NCBI GenBank assembly: GCA_002427845.1
Contig: DIYZ01000026.1
Coordinates: 2,516-33,138 of the forward strand
Origin: Chloracidobacterium sp. UBA6041
GTDB taxonomy: Bacteria > Acidobacteriota > Blastocatellia > Pyrinomonadales > Pyrinomonadaceae
Direction of reading: 5' to 3'
Length of the DNA: 30,623 nucleotides
Positions 1-7,413 of the stretch are shown one piece after another (within the stretch, counting starts at the first letter, position 1; every line of letters starts with the position of its first letter). The translations under genes and the position numbers were made by a program. Below the pieces are notes generated by a model. It was not told the origin of the DNA. It worked only from the letters and a program-made list of their open reading frames with translations, and ran no database searches.

Positions 1-11
1 CCTGCCTTTGC

Positions 12-1595
12 TCACTGGTTCGCAGTGGCGCTGCGCGTCGGAATAACTGTAAATGTGATCTCCGTGCGGCGGTTTCGCGCCCTGCCGTTTAGCGTGGCAT
101 TCGTCGTCAGTGGATTTGCCGCTCCCATGCCGTTGGCTTGCATGCGCGATGCATCAACACCAGCTGCCTGGAACTGATCCGATAGTTGGCGAGCCCGTTC
201 CTGGGTGAGCTGTTGCAACGACACTTCGTCGCCTTTGCTGTCTGTGTAGGTCTCTATGAGAATTTGATAATCCGGATTGCTTGCCAGCAGGGCTGCAAGC
301 GGTTCCAGTTTTGCGGCGGCAGCCGAAACCAGAGTTGCCGCGCGCGGACCACTCCAGATGGATTCCGGCAGCAACAGTTGGAAGCCTTTGGATGTGTCCT
401 TTAGCGTTCCATACTTTGCGAGCGTCTGCTTGAAAGTGGCTTCGTTGGCACGCCGCTGTTGTTCTCGCGCCTCGGCGTCTCGTCGTTCATCCTCCGCGTG
501 TTTTGCGCCCTCGATGCGCGCAAGATTTATCTTCGCCGCTTCGCCCTCCGCCCGCACGGTCTGCAATTCATCGCGCAACCGTGCAACCTCGATGCGCTGC
601 TCGCGCAATTGTTCGTTTGCGGCTGCGGCATCTCGCTCCGCTAACTCACGCGCGCGTTGTTCCTTGTCAAGCGACGTACGCAGCTCTTCAATGTCCTGTT
701 GTGCGGACTGTGCTGTCTTCTCGGCAGATCTCAAAGCTTCATCGCGCCGTTGGATGTCCTCGCGGCGCAAGCGCGCTGACCGCCTTGCCAGGGCCATCTC
801 TTCGGCGCGCGCGCCTGACGACGTGGCCTTGCGCGCAAGGACGTCAATCTCAGCGGTCGGTTGGTTGAATTTGTACGCTTTCTCAGCGGCGAGCAGATCG
901 TCTTCGGCTTGTTGCAACTCTTCAGGCGCGTCCTGTTGACCGCCGGCAAATCTCGCCAGGTTCACCGCCTGGCGCGCGCCAAGTAACGATACCGGGATTT
1001 CACGATAATCCGTGGAGGCAATTTCGGGAACGCGCGGGTCTCTAAAATAGTCGCTGGAGTTTCCGATGTACTGCACATTGACAGTTTCCACCTGACTCTT
1101 GCCGGGGCGTTCCGGCGGCAGGTTTTCCAATACGACCATGCGGCTGGGGACCTTCATTAAGAAGTGAGGTTCCGCAGTGACAATCAACGCAAAAGTTTGC
1201 AGCGGCGTCGTCACGTCGAGCTTTGAGGCAATGAACGCACTGCCGCCTCTTTTTATCTCGCCGAGATTGTCAACGCGCCCGTCCGGCGAGATGGCCCAAA
1301 GCACAAACGTTGTGTAAATCCCTCCCAGCTCGTTTGCCCTTGGCAGGTTGTCAATGGCCAGCTCCACGCGCGTTCCCCGGCGACCTGCCCGTTTCACCTT
1401 CGCTTCGCCCTTCAATCTGGGCAGCAACGTAGTGCCACGAAATTTCACTAACACACTTTCATCAAGCGGATACGTGACTGCGGTCGTGCGCCTGGGTACA
1501 TCATTTTGCGCGAAAGTTGGCACCGCGTTCAGTGCGGCGAGAGATACCAGTAAAAACATAACGGCCAGACGCGCAAGAATGGGACGATAAGGCAT
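12..1595 (-). CDS. OmpA-like C-terminal domain protein with long coiled coil
   Basis: Predicted exported envelope protein that probably links the outer membrane or periplasm to peptidoglycan. I place the start at the ATG at 1595, which follows a CGAGGAG ribosome site by 8 nt and begins a clear signal peptide (MPYRPILARLAVMFLLVSLA, cleavage near TFAQ). The frame remains open upstream to 1682, but that would put residues before the signal peptide. After about 220 residues of unrecognised beta-rich sequence comes a long charged Ala/Glu/Arg coiled coil (about 120-150 residues). The last 110 residues match the OmpA C-terminal fold: the TDSKGDEVSLQQLTQERA segment, then GMGAANP and GRARNRRTEI, which carries the usual peptidoglycan-binding region. 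It is the last gene of a likely three-gene minus-strand unit with the response regulator. Domain call is firm; the exact role is unknown. Confidence 0.85.
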   Translation of the reverse strand: MPYRPILARLAVMFLLVSLAALNAVPTFAQNDVPRRTTAVTYPLDESVLVKFRGTTLLPRLKGEAKVKRAGRRGTRVELAIDNLPRANELGGIYTTFVLWAISPDGRVDNLGEIKRGGSAFIASKLDVTTPLQTFALIVTAEPHFLMKVPSRMVVLENLPPERPGKSQVETVNVQYIGNSSDYFRDPRVPEIASTDYREIPVSLLGARQAVNLARFAGGQQDAPEELQQAEDDLLAAEKAYKFNQPTAEIDVLARKATSSGARAEEMALARRSARLRREDIQRRDEALRSAEKTAQSAQQDIEELRTSLDKEQRARELAERDAAAANEQLREQRIEVARLRDELQTVRAEGEAAKINLARIEGAKHAEDERRDAEAREQQRRANEATFKQTLAKYGTLKDTSKGFQLLLPESIWSGPRAATLVSAAAAKLEPLAALLASNPDYQILIETYTDSKGDEVSLQQLTQERARQLSDQFQAAGVDASRMQANGMGAANPLTTNATLNGRARNRRTEITFTVIPTRSATANQ

Positions 1596-1630
1596 AGCAA
1601 AAACTCCTCGTGAATACATGCTAAAGCTTT

Positions 1631-1651
1631 GGTCCTTTTCCAAAAAGGACC
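1631..1651 (-). promoter_or_regulatory. Perfect 9-bp hairpin in the leader of the OmpA-like gene
   Basis: On the minus strand GGTCCTTTT and AAAAGGACC form a perfect 9-bp stem with a 3-nt loop, ending 35 nt before the ATG at 1595. No T-run follows on the minus strand, so it does not look like a terminator. A 5'-UTR stability or processing hairpin is the likeliest reading. Confidence 0.45.
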
Positions 1652-1711
1652 TTATGGTAATTGATGCAACCGCTGGGATCATTGTTGCCGACTGGCGGGA
1701 AAACGGTCAAG

Positions 1712-1876
1712 CTAGCGGCGCGAAGAATTTTGATATCTGGTCTTGCGGTAGGCTATTAACTGCACACCAAAAATGGAAATTGCAGTGAGCAGAAGAATGT
1801 GAATAAAGCCGCCTTTATGCAGGATAAATTTCAGAATGAACCAAACCAGCAAAAGTGCTCCGCTAACTACCCACAT
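1712..1876 (-). CDS. Small DUF5670/lmo0937-like membrane protein (54 aa)
   Basis: A 54-residue frame from ATG 1876 to TAG 1712, preceded by AGGGG 8 nt upstream. The protein has two hydrophobic segments (about residues 4-19 and 24-42) separated by a short HKGGFIHILLL motif, and a basic tail ending in SSRR. The central GGFIHILL pattern and size are typical of the lmo0937 / DUF5670 family of tiny two-helix membrane proteins, whose function is unknown and which often occur with stress or envelope genes. It lies 22 nt after the response-regulator stop codon and upstream of the OmpA-like gene on the same strand, so the three are probably co-transcribed. The family match is from memory of the motif, not a search. 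Confidence 0.7.
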   Translation of the reverse strand: MWVVSGALLLVWFILKFILHKGGFIHILLLTAISIFGVQLIAYRKTRYQNSSRR

Positions 1877-1898
1877 TTTCAAACCCCTGGAACGAGAG

Positions 1899-2627
1899 CT
1901 ACGGAGCTTCGTTTAATTTATATCCTACGCCGCGAACGGTTAACACGTAGCGCGGATTTTTGGGATCGACCTCCAACTTTTTCCTGAGCCGGTTAATGTG
2001 CGGATCGATGTTGCGCTGGTAACCTTCATACTCGGTGCTCCAAACCCTGTCGAGCAACGCATTGCGCGACCAGGCGCGGCCAGGTTCGGATGCAAGCAGC
2101 TCCAGAATTTGAAACTCGAGCGGCGTAAGGTCGACGCGCGCGCCTTCCCGGATAACTTCGTGCCGGCGTTTGTCGATCACCAGATCGCCGACTTCAACGC
2201 GTTCGCTATCCGTCGCGGGTTGGACACCGCCGGTTCGTTTCAGCAAAGCTTCGACACGATATTCGAGCTCGCGCGGACTAAAAGGCTTGGCCAGATAGTC
2301 GTCACCGCCAGCTTCGAATCCCGCTACTTTGTAATCGAGAGCATCGTGGGCCGTTAAAAACAGCGCTGGCGTCTGCACACCCCGATTCCGCACACGCTTG
2401 AGCAACTCGAATCCCGTCATCCCCGGCATTGAGACATCCAGAACGAAACAATCAAACCTCCCGGCACTCGCGGGCTCCAGTGCCGCGGTACCGCTTTCGC
2501 GTTCTTCCACGTGGAATCCGAGCCGGCGGAAATATTCAGCCAGCAGAAGCCGCATGTCGGCATCATCATCAACGATCAGCAGTCGTTTTCCGGCGTACTT
2601 GCTGGCTACTTGTTGTGACTGTCCCAA
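1899..2627 (-). CDS. OmpR/PhoB-family response regulator
   Basis: Two-component transcription regulator of 242 residues. The receiver domain (about 14-130) has the acidic pair at D20-D22, the phospho-acceptor D64 in VLDVSMPG, the switch threonine in LTAHD and the lysine K114 in AKPF. The C-terminal half (about 145-240) is an OmpR-type winged helix: the DLTPLEFQILELLASEPGR segment, RNALLDRVW, a recognition helix around RNIDPHINRLRKKL, and the terminal RYVLTVRGVGYKL hairpin. No histidine kinase gene is adjacent, so it is an orphan here and its signal is unknown. The genes immediately downstream on the same strand (small membrane protein, OmpA-like protein) suggest an envelope-related regulon. 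Family assignment is certain; target and partner are not. Confidence 0.93.
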   Translation of the reverse strand: MGQSQQVASKYAGKRLLIVDDDADMRLLLAEYFRRLGFHVEERESGTAALEPASAGRFDCFVLDVSMPGMTGFELLKRVRNRGVQTPALFLTAHDALDYKVAGFEAGGDDYLAKPFSPRELEYRVEALLKRTGGVQPATDSERVEVGDLVIDKRRHEVIREGARVDLTPLEFQILELLASEPGRAWSRNALLDRVWSTEYEGYQRNIDPHINRLRKKLEVDPKNPRYVLTVRGVGYKLNEAP

Positions 2628-2670
2628 GTTAGTGTTGGTCCCTGAATTATTTTTGCGAATATCGGAACGA

Positions 2671-2700
2671 ATTATAGCTTAGTTTATGGACCGTGGTCTA
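2671..2700 (-). promoter_or_regulatory. Candidate sigma-70 promoter for the response regulator
   Basis: On the minus strand a perfect TATAAT (2671-2676) is preceded by TAGACC (2695-2700; 4 of 6 to TTGACA) with an 18-bp spacer. It lies 44 nt upstream of the response-regulator start at 2627. Confidence 0.5.
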
Positions 2701-2755
2701 AGAAAAGCTTCCAGGATAACTGTCGTGCGGCTAGGCACTACGGCGTTACGACGCA

Positions 2756-3061
2756 TTACTTGGCTTGCTTGCTGATCCTGTCCAGCCAATAACCAGGTTT
2801 CCTGTGCAGGTGCGCGAGAGCGACAATCAGTATTTCGGATTCCAGGATTTGATAGGTGATGCCATAAGGAAAGCGGCGAGTTTGGCATCTGCGGCTGTTT
2901 TGGGTGAACGGATGCCACGCTTGTGGAAACTGCTTGATTCGTTCCAGGGAACTGAGCATTTCAAGCAGAAACTGATCGCCCAAACCCTGCGACTCGGTGT
3001 TGTAATACTCGACCGTCTCGTCAAGCTCTTGCTGCGCGACGTCAAGAAATCGGACTTCCAT
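2756..3061 (-). CDS. ParE/RelE-superfamily toxin
   Basis: Type II toxin of 101 residues. The sequence follows the ParE/RelE fold pattern: an N-terminal AQQELDETVEYY helix, a GLGDQFLLEM helix, FPQAW, the RRFPYGITYQI strand pair, then ILIVALAHLHRKPGYWLDR, a C-terminal signature seen in ParE-like toxins. The ATG directly follows the antitoxin TAA (TAAATG), so the two genes are translationally coupled. Whether the target is gyrase (ParE) or ribosome-bound mRNA (RelE) cannot be told from sequence alone. Length is full for the family and there is no sign of damage. Confidence 0.85.
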   Translation of the reverse strand: MEVRFLDVAQQELDETVEYYNTESQGLGDQFLLEMLSSLERIKQFPQAWHPFTQNSRRCQTRRFPYGITYQILESEILIVALAHLHRKPGYWLDRISKQAK

Positions 3062-3280
3062 TTACTTGCGGTATTTTGCGAGCACATCTGCCAGTGAAAC
3101 GGATTCCAGCTTTCCGGCCTGGTACGCCCGGATGCGGTCTTCCACTTCTTTCCGCCAAAGCGCATCGATCGCTTCGTCCGGTTCATCGAGACTGGAAAGA
3201 AGTTGGTCCACCAGCCGAGCTTTTTCCACGGCGGGAAGCTCCATTGCTCGATCAAGAATTTCGCGCGTATCAACACTCAT
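3062..3280 (-). CDS. Addiction-module antitoxin component (TIGR02574/Unstab_antitox type)
   Basis: A 72-residue acidic protein beginning MSVDTREILDRAMELPAVEK, the typical start of the 'putative addiction module component' family, followed by ARLVDQLLSSLDEPDE and ALWRKEVEDRIRAYQAGKLE. In this family the N-terminal helices are thought to dimerise and the C-terminal part (here SLADVLAKYRK) to wrap the toxin. It has no recognisable DNA-binding domain. It is immediately upstream of the ParE/RelE-like toxin with no spacer, the usual antitoxin-first order. The start at 3280 is followed in frame by no better candidate. Confidence 0.85.
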   Translation of the reverse strand: MSVDTREILDRAMELPAVEKARLVDQLLSSLDEPDEAIDALWRKEVEDRIRAYQAGKLESVSLADVLAKYRK

Positions 3281-3589
3281 CTTCTGGCCCTTTCTCTAGT
3301 TGCTGACAATAAAGTTTACCATCGCCGATAACTCAGTCGAAACAAAATCGCGCCATGCAACCCGCTGCCGCGCTGGCTTTGCTTTTTGTTTGACTATATA
3401 ACTTTCGGAAAATTCATTCTACAATCCGTTGCCCGCCCAGAATTCCTCAGCCTTGACGCAGTCGTTCGCGGATAAGTATAGTTGCTTTTTAGATTTGCAG
3501 TCGTTTTTAACCCTTCCTTTGACCGACTGAACCAGAACTTTCGCTGCCGTTCGCAAGAGTGATTTGCCTGGAGTGATTCGCAAGAACCG
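3281..3589. other. Intergenic region between antitoxin and msbA-like gene
   Basis: About 309 bases without a convincing gene. It separates the divergent antitoxin and exporter genes. I see only the promoter listed at 3453-3482; the remainder is AT-richer than its surroundings, with no repeat or RNA gene that I can recognise. Confidence 0.5.
3453..3482 (+). promoter_or_regulatory. Sigma-70-type promoter for the msbA-like gene
   Basis: TTGACG (3453-3458, 5 of 6) and TATAGT (3477-3482, 5 of 6) are separated by 18 bp. Predicted transcription start is near 3489, about 100 nt upstream of the ATG at 3590. Confidence 0.6.
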
Positions 3590-5398
3590 ATGCGCGATCT
3601 TAGAAGACTGCTCAGATATTTAAAACCTCATTGGCAAACGTTTGCGCTGGCAACTTTTGCGATGCTTCTGGTGGGCCTTCTGGAAAGCGCAATTGGCGGG
3701 CTCATCGTGCCCATTTTCGACCAGGCGTTTGCCCAGGGCGGCGGCCATCGTACCCAGACTCTCTTCGGACTCCAACGAATCATTCCTGATTCGGGCCTGG
3801 CAGCATGGAAAACGATAGCGGTTTTGCTGCTCACTTTTACTCTCGCCAAAGGAGTCGCTGAATATTTTTCTACTTTTCTGATGGCCCGCATCGGACAATC
3901 AGCCGTACTAAAACTGCGTCAGGATCTCTACAGCCATCTACTCTCTCAGTCGGCAAGTTTCTTCGAACGCCACCGCACGAATTATTTAGTCTCGCGTCTG
4001 GTTTCCAGTGCGGCTGCCATTGAAAACTCCGTTACCAGCACGCTGCGCGATATGTTGCGCGAGAGTTTTACTTTGATCGCTTTTCTCGCCGCGTCCTTCT
4101 ACTACAGTTGGCGGTTGACGCTGGGGTCGCTTGCTATCGCACCGATTGTTGCCGTGCTGACGGCAAGATTTGGCACGTCGTTGCGCAACCTTTCGCGCGA
4201 AAGTTTTGAAGGTAATAAACAACTCACCGACACCGCTCAGGAAGCTTTGTCGAACCAGACTATCGTCAAGGCCTATCGCTCGGAAGCGCGCGAGTCAGCA
4301 CGCTTCACCACCGTCGCCAAGCGGATCGTCAACGCTAATCTGCGCACGGCCAGCATTTCCGGTTTTGCTCCACCGACGATCGAAATGATCGGCGTGGTGT
4401 TCGTGGTTTTCCTTTTATACTTCGGCCAGCGCGAGATCGTTTCCGGCCGCATGAACGCAGCACAATTCCTGACCTTTCTGTTTTTCTTGTTCCGCAGTTA
4501 CGACCCGATGCGTAAACTCTCGCGATTGCAGAACAGCATGGAACAGGCACTCGCCGCCGCTCATCATGTTTGGGAAATATTGGATGAGCACGCCGAGTTG
4601 GTGGAAAAGAAAGACGCGCGCGAACTGCAGCCGCTTGCCAGGGCAATAGAGCTGAAGAACGTTTCGTTTGGATATGCAAATGAAGCGCGACCCATCTTGC
4701 GTGAAGTTAATCTAACGATCCTCGCGGGTTCAATGGTTGCGCTCGTTGGCGAATCAGGCGGCGGGAAATCTACGCTGACGAAGCTTTTGCCGCGCTTTCA
4801 CGATCCGGTCTCCGGCGGCGTATTCTGGGATGGAATCGATCTTCGGGACGCCAGCATTTCGAGCCTTCGGAGCCAGATAGCGCTGGTGACGCAGGAGACA
4901 GTTCTCTTCAACGACACGGTGCGCCACAATATAGCGTACGGAAAACCCGACGCAACGTCGGCGGAAATAGAAGAAGCCGCGCGCATAGCCTTCGCGCACG
5001 ACTTCATCATGGAACTGCCGCAGAAGTATGACACCATCGTCGGTGAACGAGGCATTTTCCTTTCGGGCGGCCAACGCCAACGTCTGGCGATCGCCCGTTC
5101 GCTGCTGGTTGACGCGCCGGTCCTGATTCTGGATGAAGCTACATCCGCGCTCGACGCCGAGTCAGAACGCTTCGTACAAAAAGCGATCGCGAATCTGGTA
5201 CGCGATCGCACGACGATTGTTATTGCTCACCGTCTCTCAACTATTCGCCGCGCCAACACGATCGTCGTGATGGAAGGCGGCAGGATCACCGAGGTCGGAA
5301 GCCATGCGGAACTGTTGGCCCGTGGCGGGCAGTACAAGCGGTTATATGAGCTTCAATTTGCTGATGAAGAAGAGGAGTTGTCCGTAGTGAATACTTGA
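3590..5398 (+). CDS. msbA: MsbA-like ABC exporter (fused membrane and ATPase domains)
   Basis: Inner-membrane half-transporter of 602 residues, probably a homodimeric lipid (lipid A-core) or multidrug exporter. The N-terminal ~310 residues form a type IV ABC exporter transmembrane domain with six hydrophobic helices. The nucleotide-binding domain shows Walker A GESGGGKST (K393), the Q-loop region IALVTQETVLFNDTV, the signature LSGGQRQR (491-498), Walker B VLILDEATSALD (D515, E516) and the H-loop histidine H547 in IVIAHRLST, so all catalytic elements are intact. It has its own promoter and is followed by yicC across a 151-nt gap filled by period-7 repeats. The gene symbol is given because the length and order match MsbA, but the substrate cannot be fixed from sequence; another LPS or drug exporter of the same family remains possible. 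Confidence 0.85.
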   Translation: MRDLRRLLRYLKPHWQTFALATFAMLLVGLLESAIGGLIVPIFDQAFAQGGGHRTQTLFGLQRIIPDSGLAAWKTIAVLLLTFTLAKGVAEYFSTFLMARIGQSAVLKLRQDLYSHLLSQSASFFERHRTNYLVSRLVSSAAAIENSVTSTLRDMLRESFTLIAFLAASFYYSWRLTLGSLAIAPIVAVLTARFGTSLRNLSRESFEGNKQLTDTAQEALSNQTIVKAYRSEARESARFTTVAKRIVNANLRTASISGFAPPTIEMIGVVFVVFLLYFGQREIVSGRMNAAQFLTFLFFLFRSYDPMRKLSRLQNSMEQALAAAHHVWEILDEHAELVEKKDARELQPLARAIELKNVSFGYANEARPILREVNLTILAGSMVALVGESGGGKSTLTKLLPRFHDPVSGGVFWDGIDLRDASISSLRSQIALVTQETVLFNDTVRHNIAYGKPDATSAEIEEAARIAFAHDFIMELPQKYDTIVGERGIFLSGGQRQRLAIARSLLVDAPVLILDEATSALDAESERFVQKAIANLVRDRTTIVIAHRLSTIRRANTIVVMEGGRITEVGSHAELLARGGQYKRLYELQFADEEEELSVVNT

Positions 5399-5513
5399 GC
5401 TTTGTACTGAGCTTTGAGCTTCGTACTTTGTAACTTGAACAATACATCCTTCAGTAATAGAACAAAGCACGAAGTACTAAGCACGAAATACTAAACGCAA
5501 AGTACTGAAAGCG
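5396..5513 (+). repeat. Inverted period-7 repeat arrays between msbA-like gene and yicC
   Basis: The left array (5396-5438) starts at the TGA stop and is built of degenerate CTTTGTA/CTTTGAG/CTTCGTA units. The right array (5460-5513) is built of AGCACGA/AGTACTA/AATACTA-type units at a 7-base period. GCTTCGTACTTTGT at 5418-5431 can pair with ACAAAGCACGAAGT at 5462-5475 (12 of 14). The spacer is about 20 nt. It is not a CRISPR array: units are too short and contiguous. Confidence 0.75.
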
Positions 5514-5549
5514 AACCATGGAATACGCTAACCGCGGCCCAGGTTAATT

Positions 5550-6428
5550 ATGAAATCAATGACTGGATACGGACGGGGATCGGCGGACGGCGAGCATTTC
5601 GCCTTGTCTGTTGATTTGAAGACCGTCAATAATCGCTTTCTCGATGTTCATCTGCGTCTGAGCGGCGAGTTGTCGTCGCTGGAGCCCGTAATAAAGCGCC
5701 AGATTAGTTCCCGGCTCTCGCGTGGTCGCGTCGACGTGACCATCAATTTCGAGAAGACATCGCAAACAGCTTACGAATTGAATCGGCCGTTGATCGCCGG
5801 TTACGTTAACGCCCTGCGCGAAATGCAAAAGGAATTTAGTATTGCGGGCGACCTGGATATTAATGTGCTGGCGCGACTACCGGGGGCACTGCAACCGGCG
5901 CGCGATGGGCTCGGTGATGATGTGGTTGCGGGCATTGAAAAGGCGCTGGCGGAGGGATTGGACGAGCTTGAACGAATGCGCGCGCAGGAGGGAGAAATTC
6001 TGCGACAAGAGATGGCGGAGCGCATCGACAGAATTGAAAGGCTCGTTCCTACTATCGAGAACGCAGCGGCAGGATTGGTTGATGCTTACCGCGCGCGTTT
6101 GCAAAAACGGATCACCGAATTGCTGAGCCGCAGTGGACAACTTGTCGAAATCGACCCGTCGCGGCTGGCCCAGGAGGTCGCTTATCTTTCCGATCGCAGC
6201 GACGTCAGCGAAGAAATGGTTAGACTGCGAAGTCACCTGGCGCAGTTTCGCGAGGCATTGGATTCAACTGCCGAGACCGGTAAGATGTTGGATTTTCTTT
6301 TGCAGGAGCTTAACCGCGAAGCTAACACGACCTTGTCCAAGTCGACCGATCTTTCGATCAAGGAAGCAGCGTTGGCGATAAAAGCGGAAGTAGAAAAGCT
6401 TCGCGAACAGGTTCAGAATGTTGAGTGA
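5550..6428 (+). CDS. yicC: YicC-family protein
   Basis: Cytoplasmic protein of 292 residues, full length for the family. It begins MKSMTGYGRGSADGEHFALS, with the near-invariant MTGYGR start, then the VNNRFLDVHLRLSGEL segment typical of the YicC N-terminal domain. The C-terminal DUF1732 region is visible in the ERLVPTIENAA-to-end part, including RLAQEVAYLSDRSDVSEEMVRLRSHL, GKMLDFLLQELNREANT and the SKSTDL stretch. E. coli YicC has been described as an endoribonuclease that affects a small RNA; that function is transferred by homology. It precedes gmk and rpoZ, a commonly conserved order. AGG 6 nt before the ATG is a modest ribosome site. Confidence 0.93.
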   Translation: MKSMTGYGRGSADGEHFALSVDLKTVNNRFLDVHLRLSGELSSLEPVIKRQISSRLSRGRVDVTINFEKTSQTAYELNRPLIAGYVNALREMQKEFSIAGDLDINVLARLPGALQPARDGLGDDVVAGIEKALAEGLDELERMRAQEGEILRQEMAERIDRIERLVPTIENAAAGLVDAYRARLQKRITELLSRSGQLVEIDPSRLAQEVAYLSDRSDVSEEMVRLRSHLAQFREALDSTAETGKMLDFLLQELNREANTTLSKSTDLSIKEAALAIKAEVEKLREQVQNVE

Positions 6429-7119
6429 GCTGGAAAAGCGACAAGCGGAAATGAACGCAACGTCCCAGGCAAACTGCGGCCGCGGTATTCTCTTCGTCGT
6501 CAGTTCACCTTCAGGCGGCGGCAAGGGCACGCTGATCGAGCGTGTGTTGAATAAAGTGCCAAACCTTAGTTATTCTGTTTCCTTCACAACTCGCGCCCCA
6601 AGAAACGGTGAGATCGATGGGCGCGAGTATTTCTTTGTTACAACTGAGAAATTCGAGCAGATGATCGCGGCCAACGAATTTCTTGAATGGGCGCATGTTC
6701 ACAGCAAACTCTATGGAACGGCTCGGCAACAAGTCTTCCTGGAGATTTCGGAAGGACGGGACATCATTCTTGAAGTTGATGTTCAGGGTGCGGCCAGCAT
6801 CAGAGCGTTGATGGCTGATGCAGTTAGCATATTTATCCTGCCACCCTCTTTCGAAATTCTGAGGCAAAGGCTGCAATCACGCGGCACAGATTCTCCCGAG
6901 GAGCTCGAATTGCGACTGCGAAATGCGCCGACCGAAGTGAATCATTACGCCGCCTTTCAGTACGTGATTTTCAACGACGATGCCGATCGGGCCGCCCAGC
7001 AGATGGCCGCAATAGTCCACGCCGAACGGGCCCGGCTCAGCCGTCAGGAGTCACAAGTGAAACAAGTCGTTGAAGCTTTTACGGCAAAACAGTTAGGAAA
7101 TTCTAATTCAAACTTATAA
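6418..7119 (+). CDS. gmk: Guanylate kinase
   Basis: Catalyses ATP-dependent phosphorylation of GMP to GDP in the cytoplasm. The P-loop is SSPSGGGKGT (K36). The GMP-binding region shows SFTTRAPRNGEIDGREYFFV, then the EWAHVHSKLYGT segment and the ILEVDVQGA strand. Downstream come the lid arginines in RLQSRGTDSPEELELRL and the closing NHYAAFQYVIFNDD segment, all standard for the family. The chosen ATG overlaps the end of yicC by 11 nt and has AGG 7 nt upstream; an internal ATG at 6451 is possible and would remove a poorly conserved N-terminal tail. The C-terminus extends about 20 residues past the usual end. Function is certain; only the start is in doubt. Confidence 0.95.
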   Translation: MLSELEKRQAEMNATSQANCGRGILFVVSSPSGGGKGTLIERVLNKVPNLSYSVSFTTRAPRNGEIDGREYFFVTTEKFEQMIAANEFLEWAHVHSKLYGTARQQVFLEISEGRDIILEVDVQGAASIRALMADAVSIFILPPSFEILRQRLQSRGTDSPEELELRLRNAPTEVNHYAAFQYVIFNDDADRAAQQMAAIVHAERARLSRQESQVKQVVEAFTAKQLGNSNSNL

Positions 7120-7144
7120 ATGATTTGGAGGAGCAGCAACAATT

Positions 7145-7381
7145 ATGACAACAAAAGATGAGGTCCAGGAAATATCAGAACAAGCGCAGGTGCCGGAGGT
7201 CGACTCAAAATATCGCCTGATTATTTTAGCCGCGAAGAGGAGCAAACAACTCCAACGAGGTGCGCGTCCACGCATTGACATTGATACGTTGAAGCACAAG
7301 AACACGCGCATCGCCCTGGAAGAAGTGATGCGCGGCCGCGTTAACTTCACGGTCACTAACGATGGCGCGGAAGAAGAGTAA
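7145..7381 (+). CDS. rpoZ: RNA polymerase omega subunit
   Basis: Small subunit (78 residues) that helps assemble beta-prime into RNA polymerase and in some bacteria contributes to ppGpp response. Recognised from SKYRLIILAAKRSKQLQRGA, then the PRIDIDTLKHKNTRIALEEV segment and the GRVNFTV end; the KNTRIALEEV helix is a family hallmark. GGAGGAG lies about 11 nt upstream of the ATG. It follows gmk by 25 nt, the usual gmk-rpoZ arrangement. The N-terminal ~20 residues are acidic and not conserved. It converges with the ETF-QO gene, leaving only 32 nt between stop codons. Confidence 0.93.
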   Translation: MTTKDEVQEISEQAQVPEVDSKYRLIILAAKRSKQLQRGARPRIDIDTLKHKNTRIALEEVMRGRVNFTVTNDGAEEE

Positions 7382-7413
7382 ACGTTCGAGCCGCTGGCCG
7401 GAGTGAGTGGTTC

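Noticed and set aside
277..939. Long open plus-strand frame opposite the OmpA-like gene
   Set aside because: Its product is Ser/Arg/Ala-rich low-complexity sequence, as expected opposite a coiled-coil gene; no ribosome site or family resemblance.
3390..3425. TTGACT at 3390 with TACAAT at 3420 as the msbA promoter
   Set aside because: The spacer is 24 nt, far beyond the sigma-70 range; the pair at 3453/3477 has proper spacing and better matches.
5396..5513. CRISPR array
   Set aside because: Units of 7 bases are contiguous, degenerate and inverted about a spacer; there are no unique spacers or cas genes.
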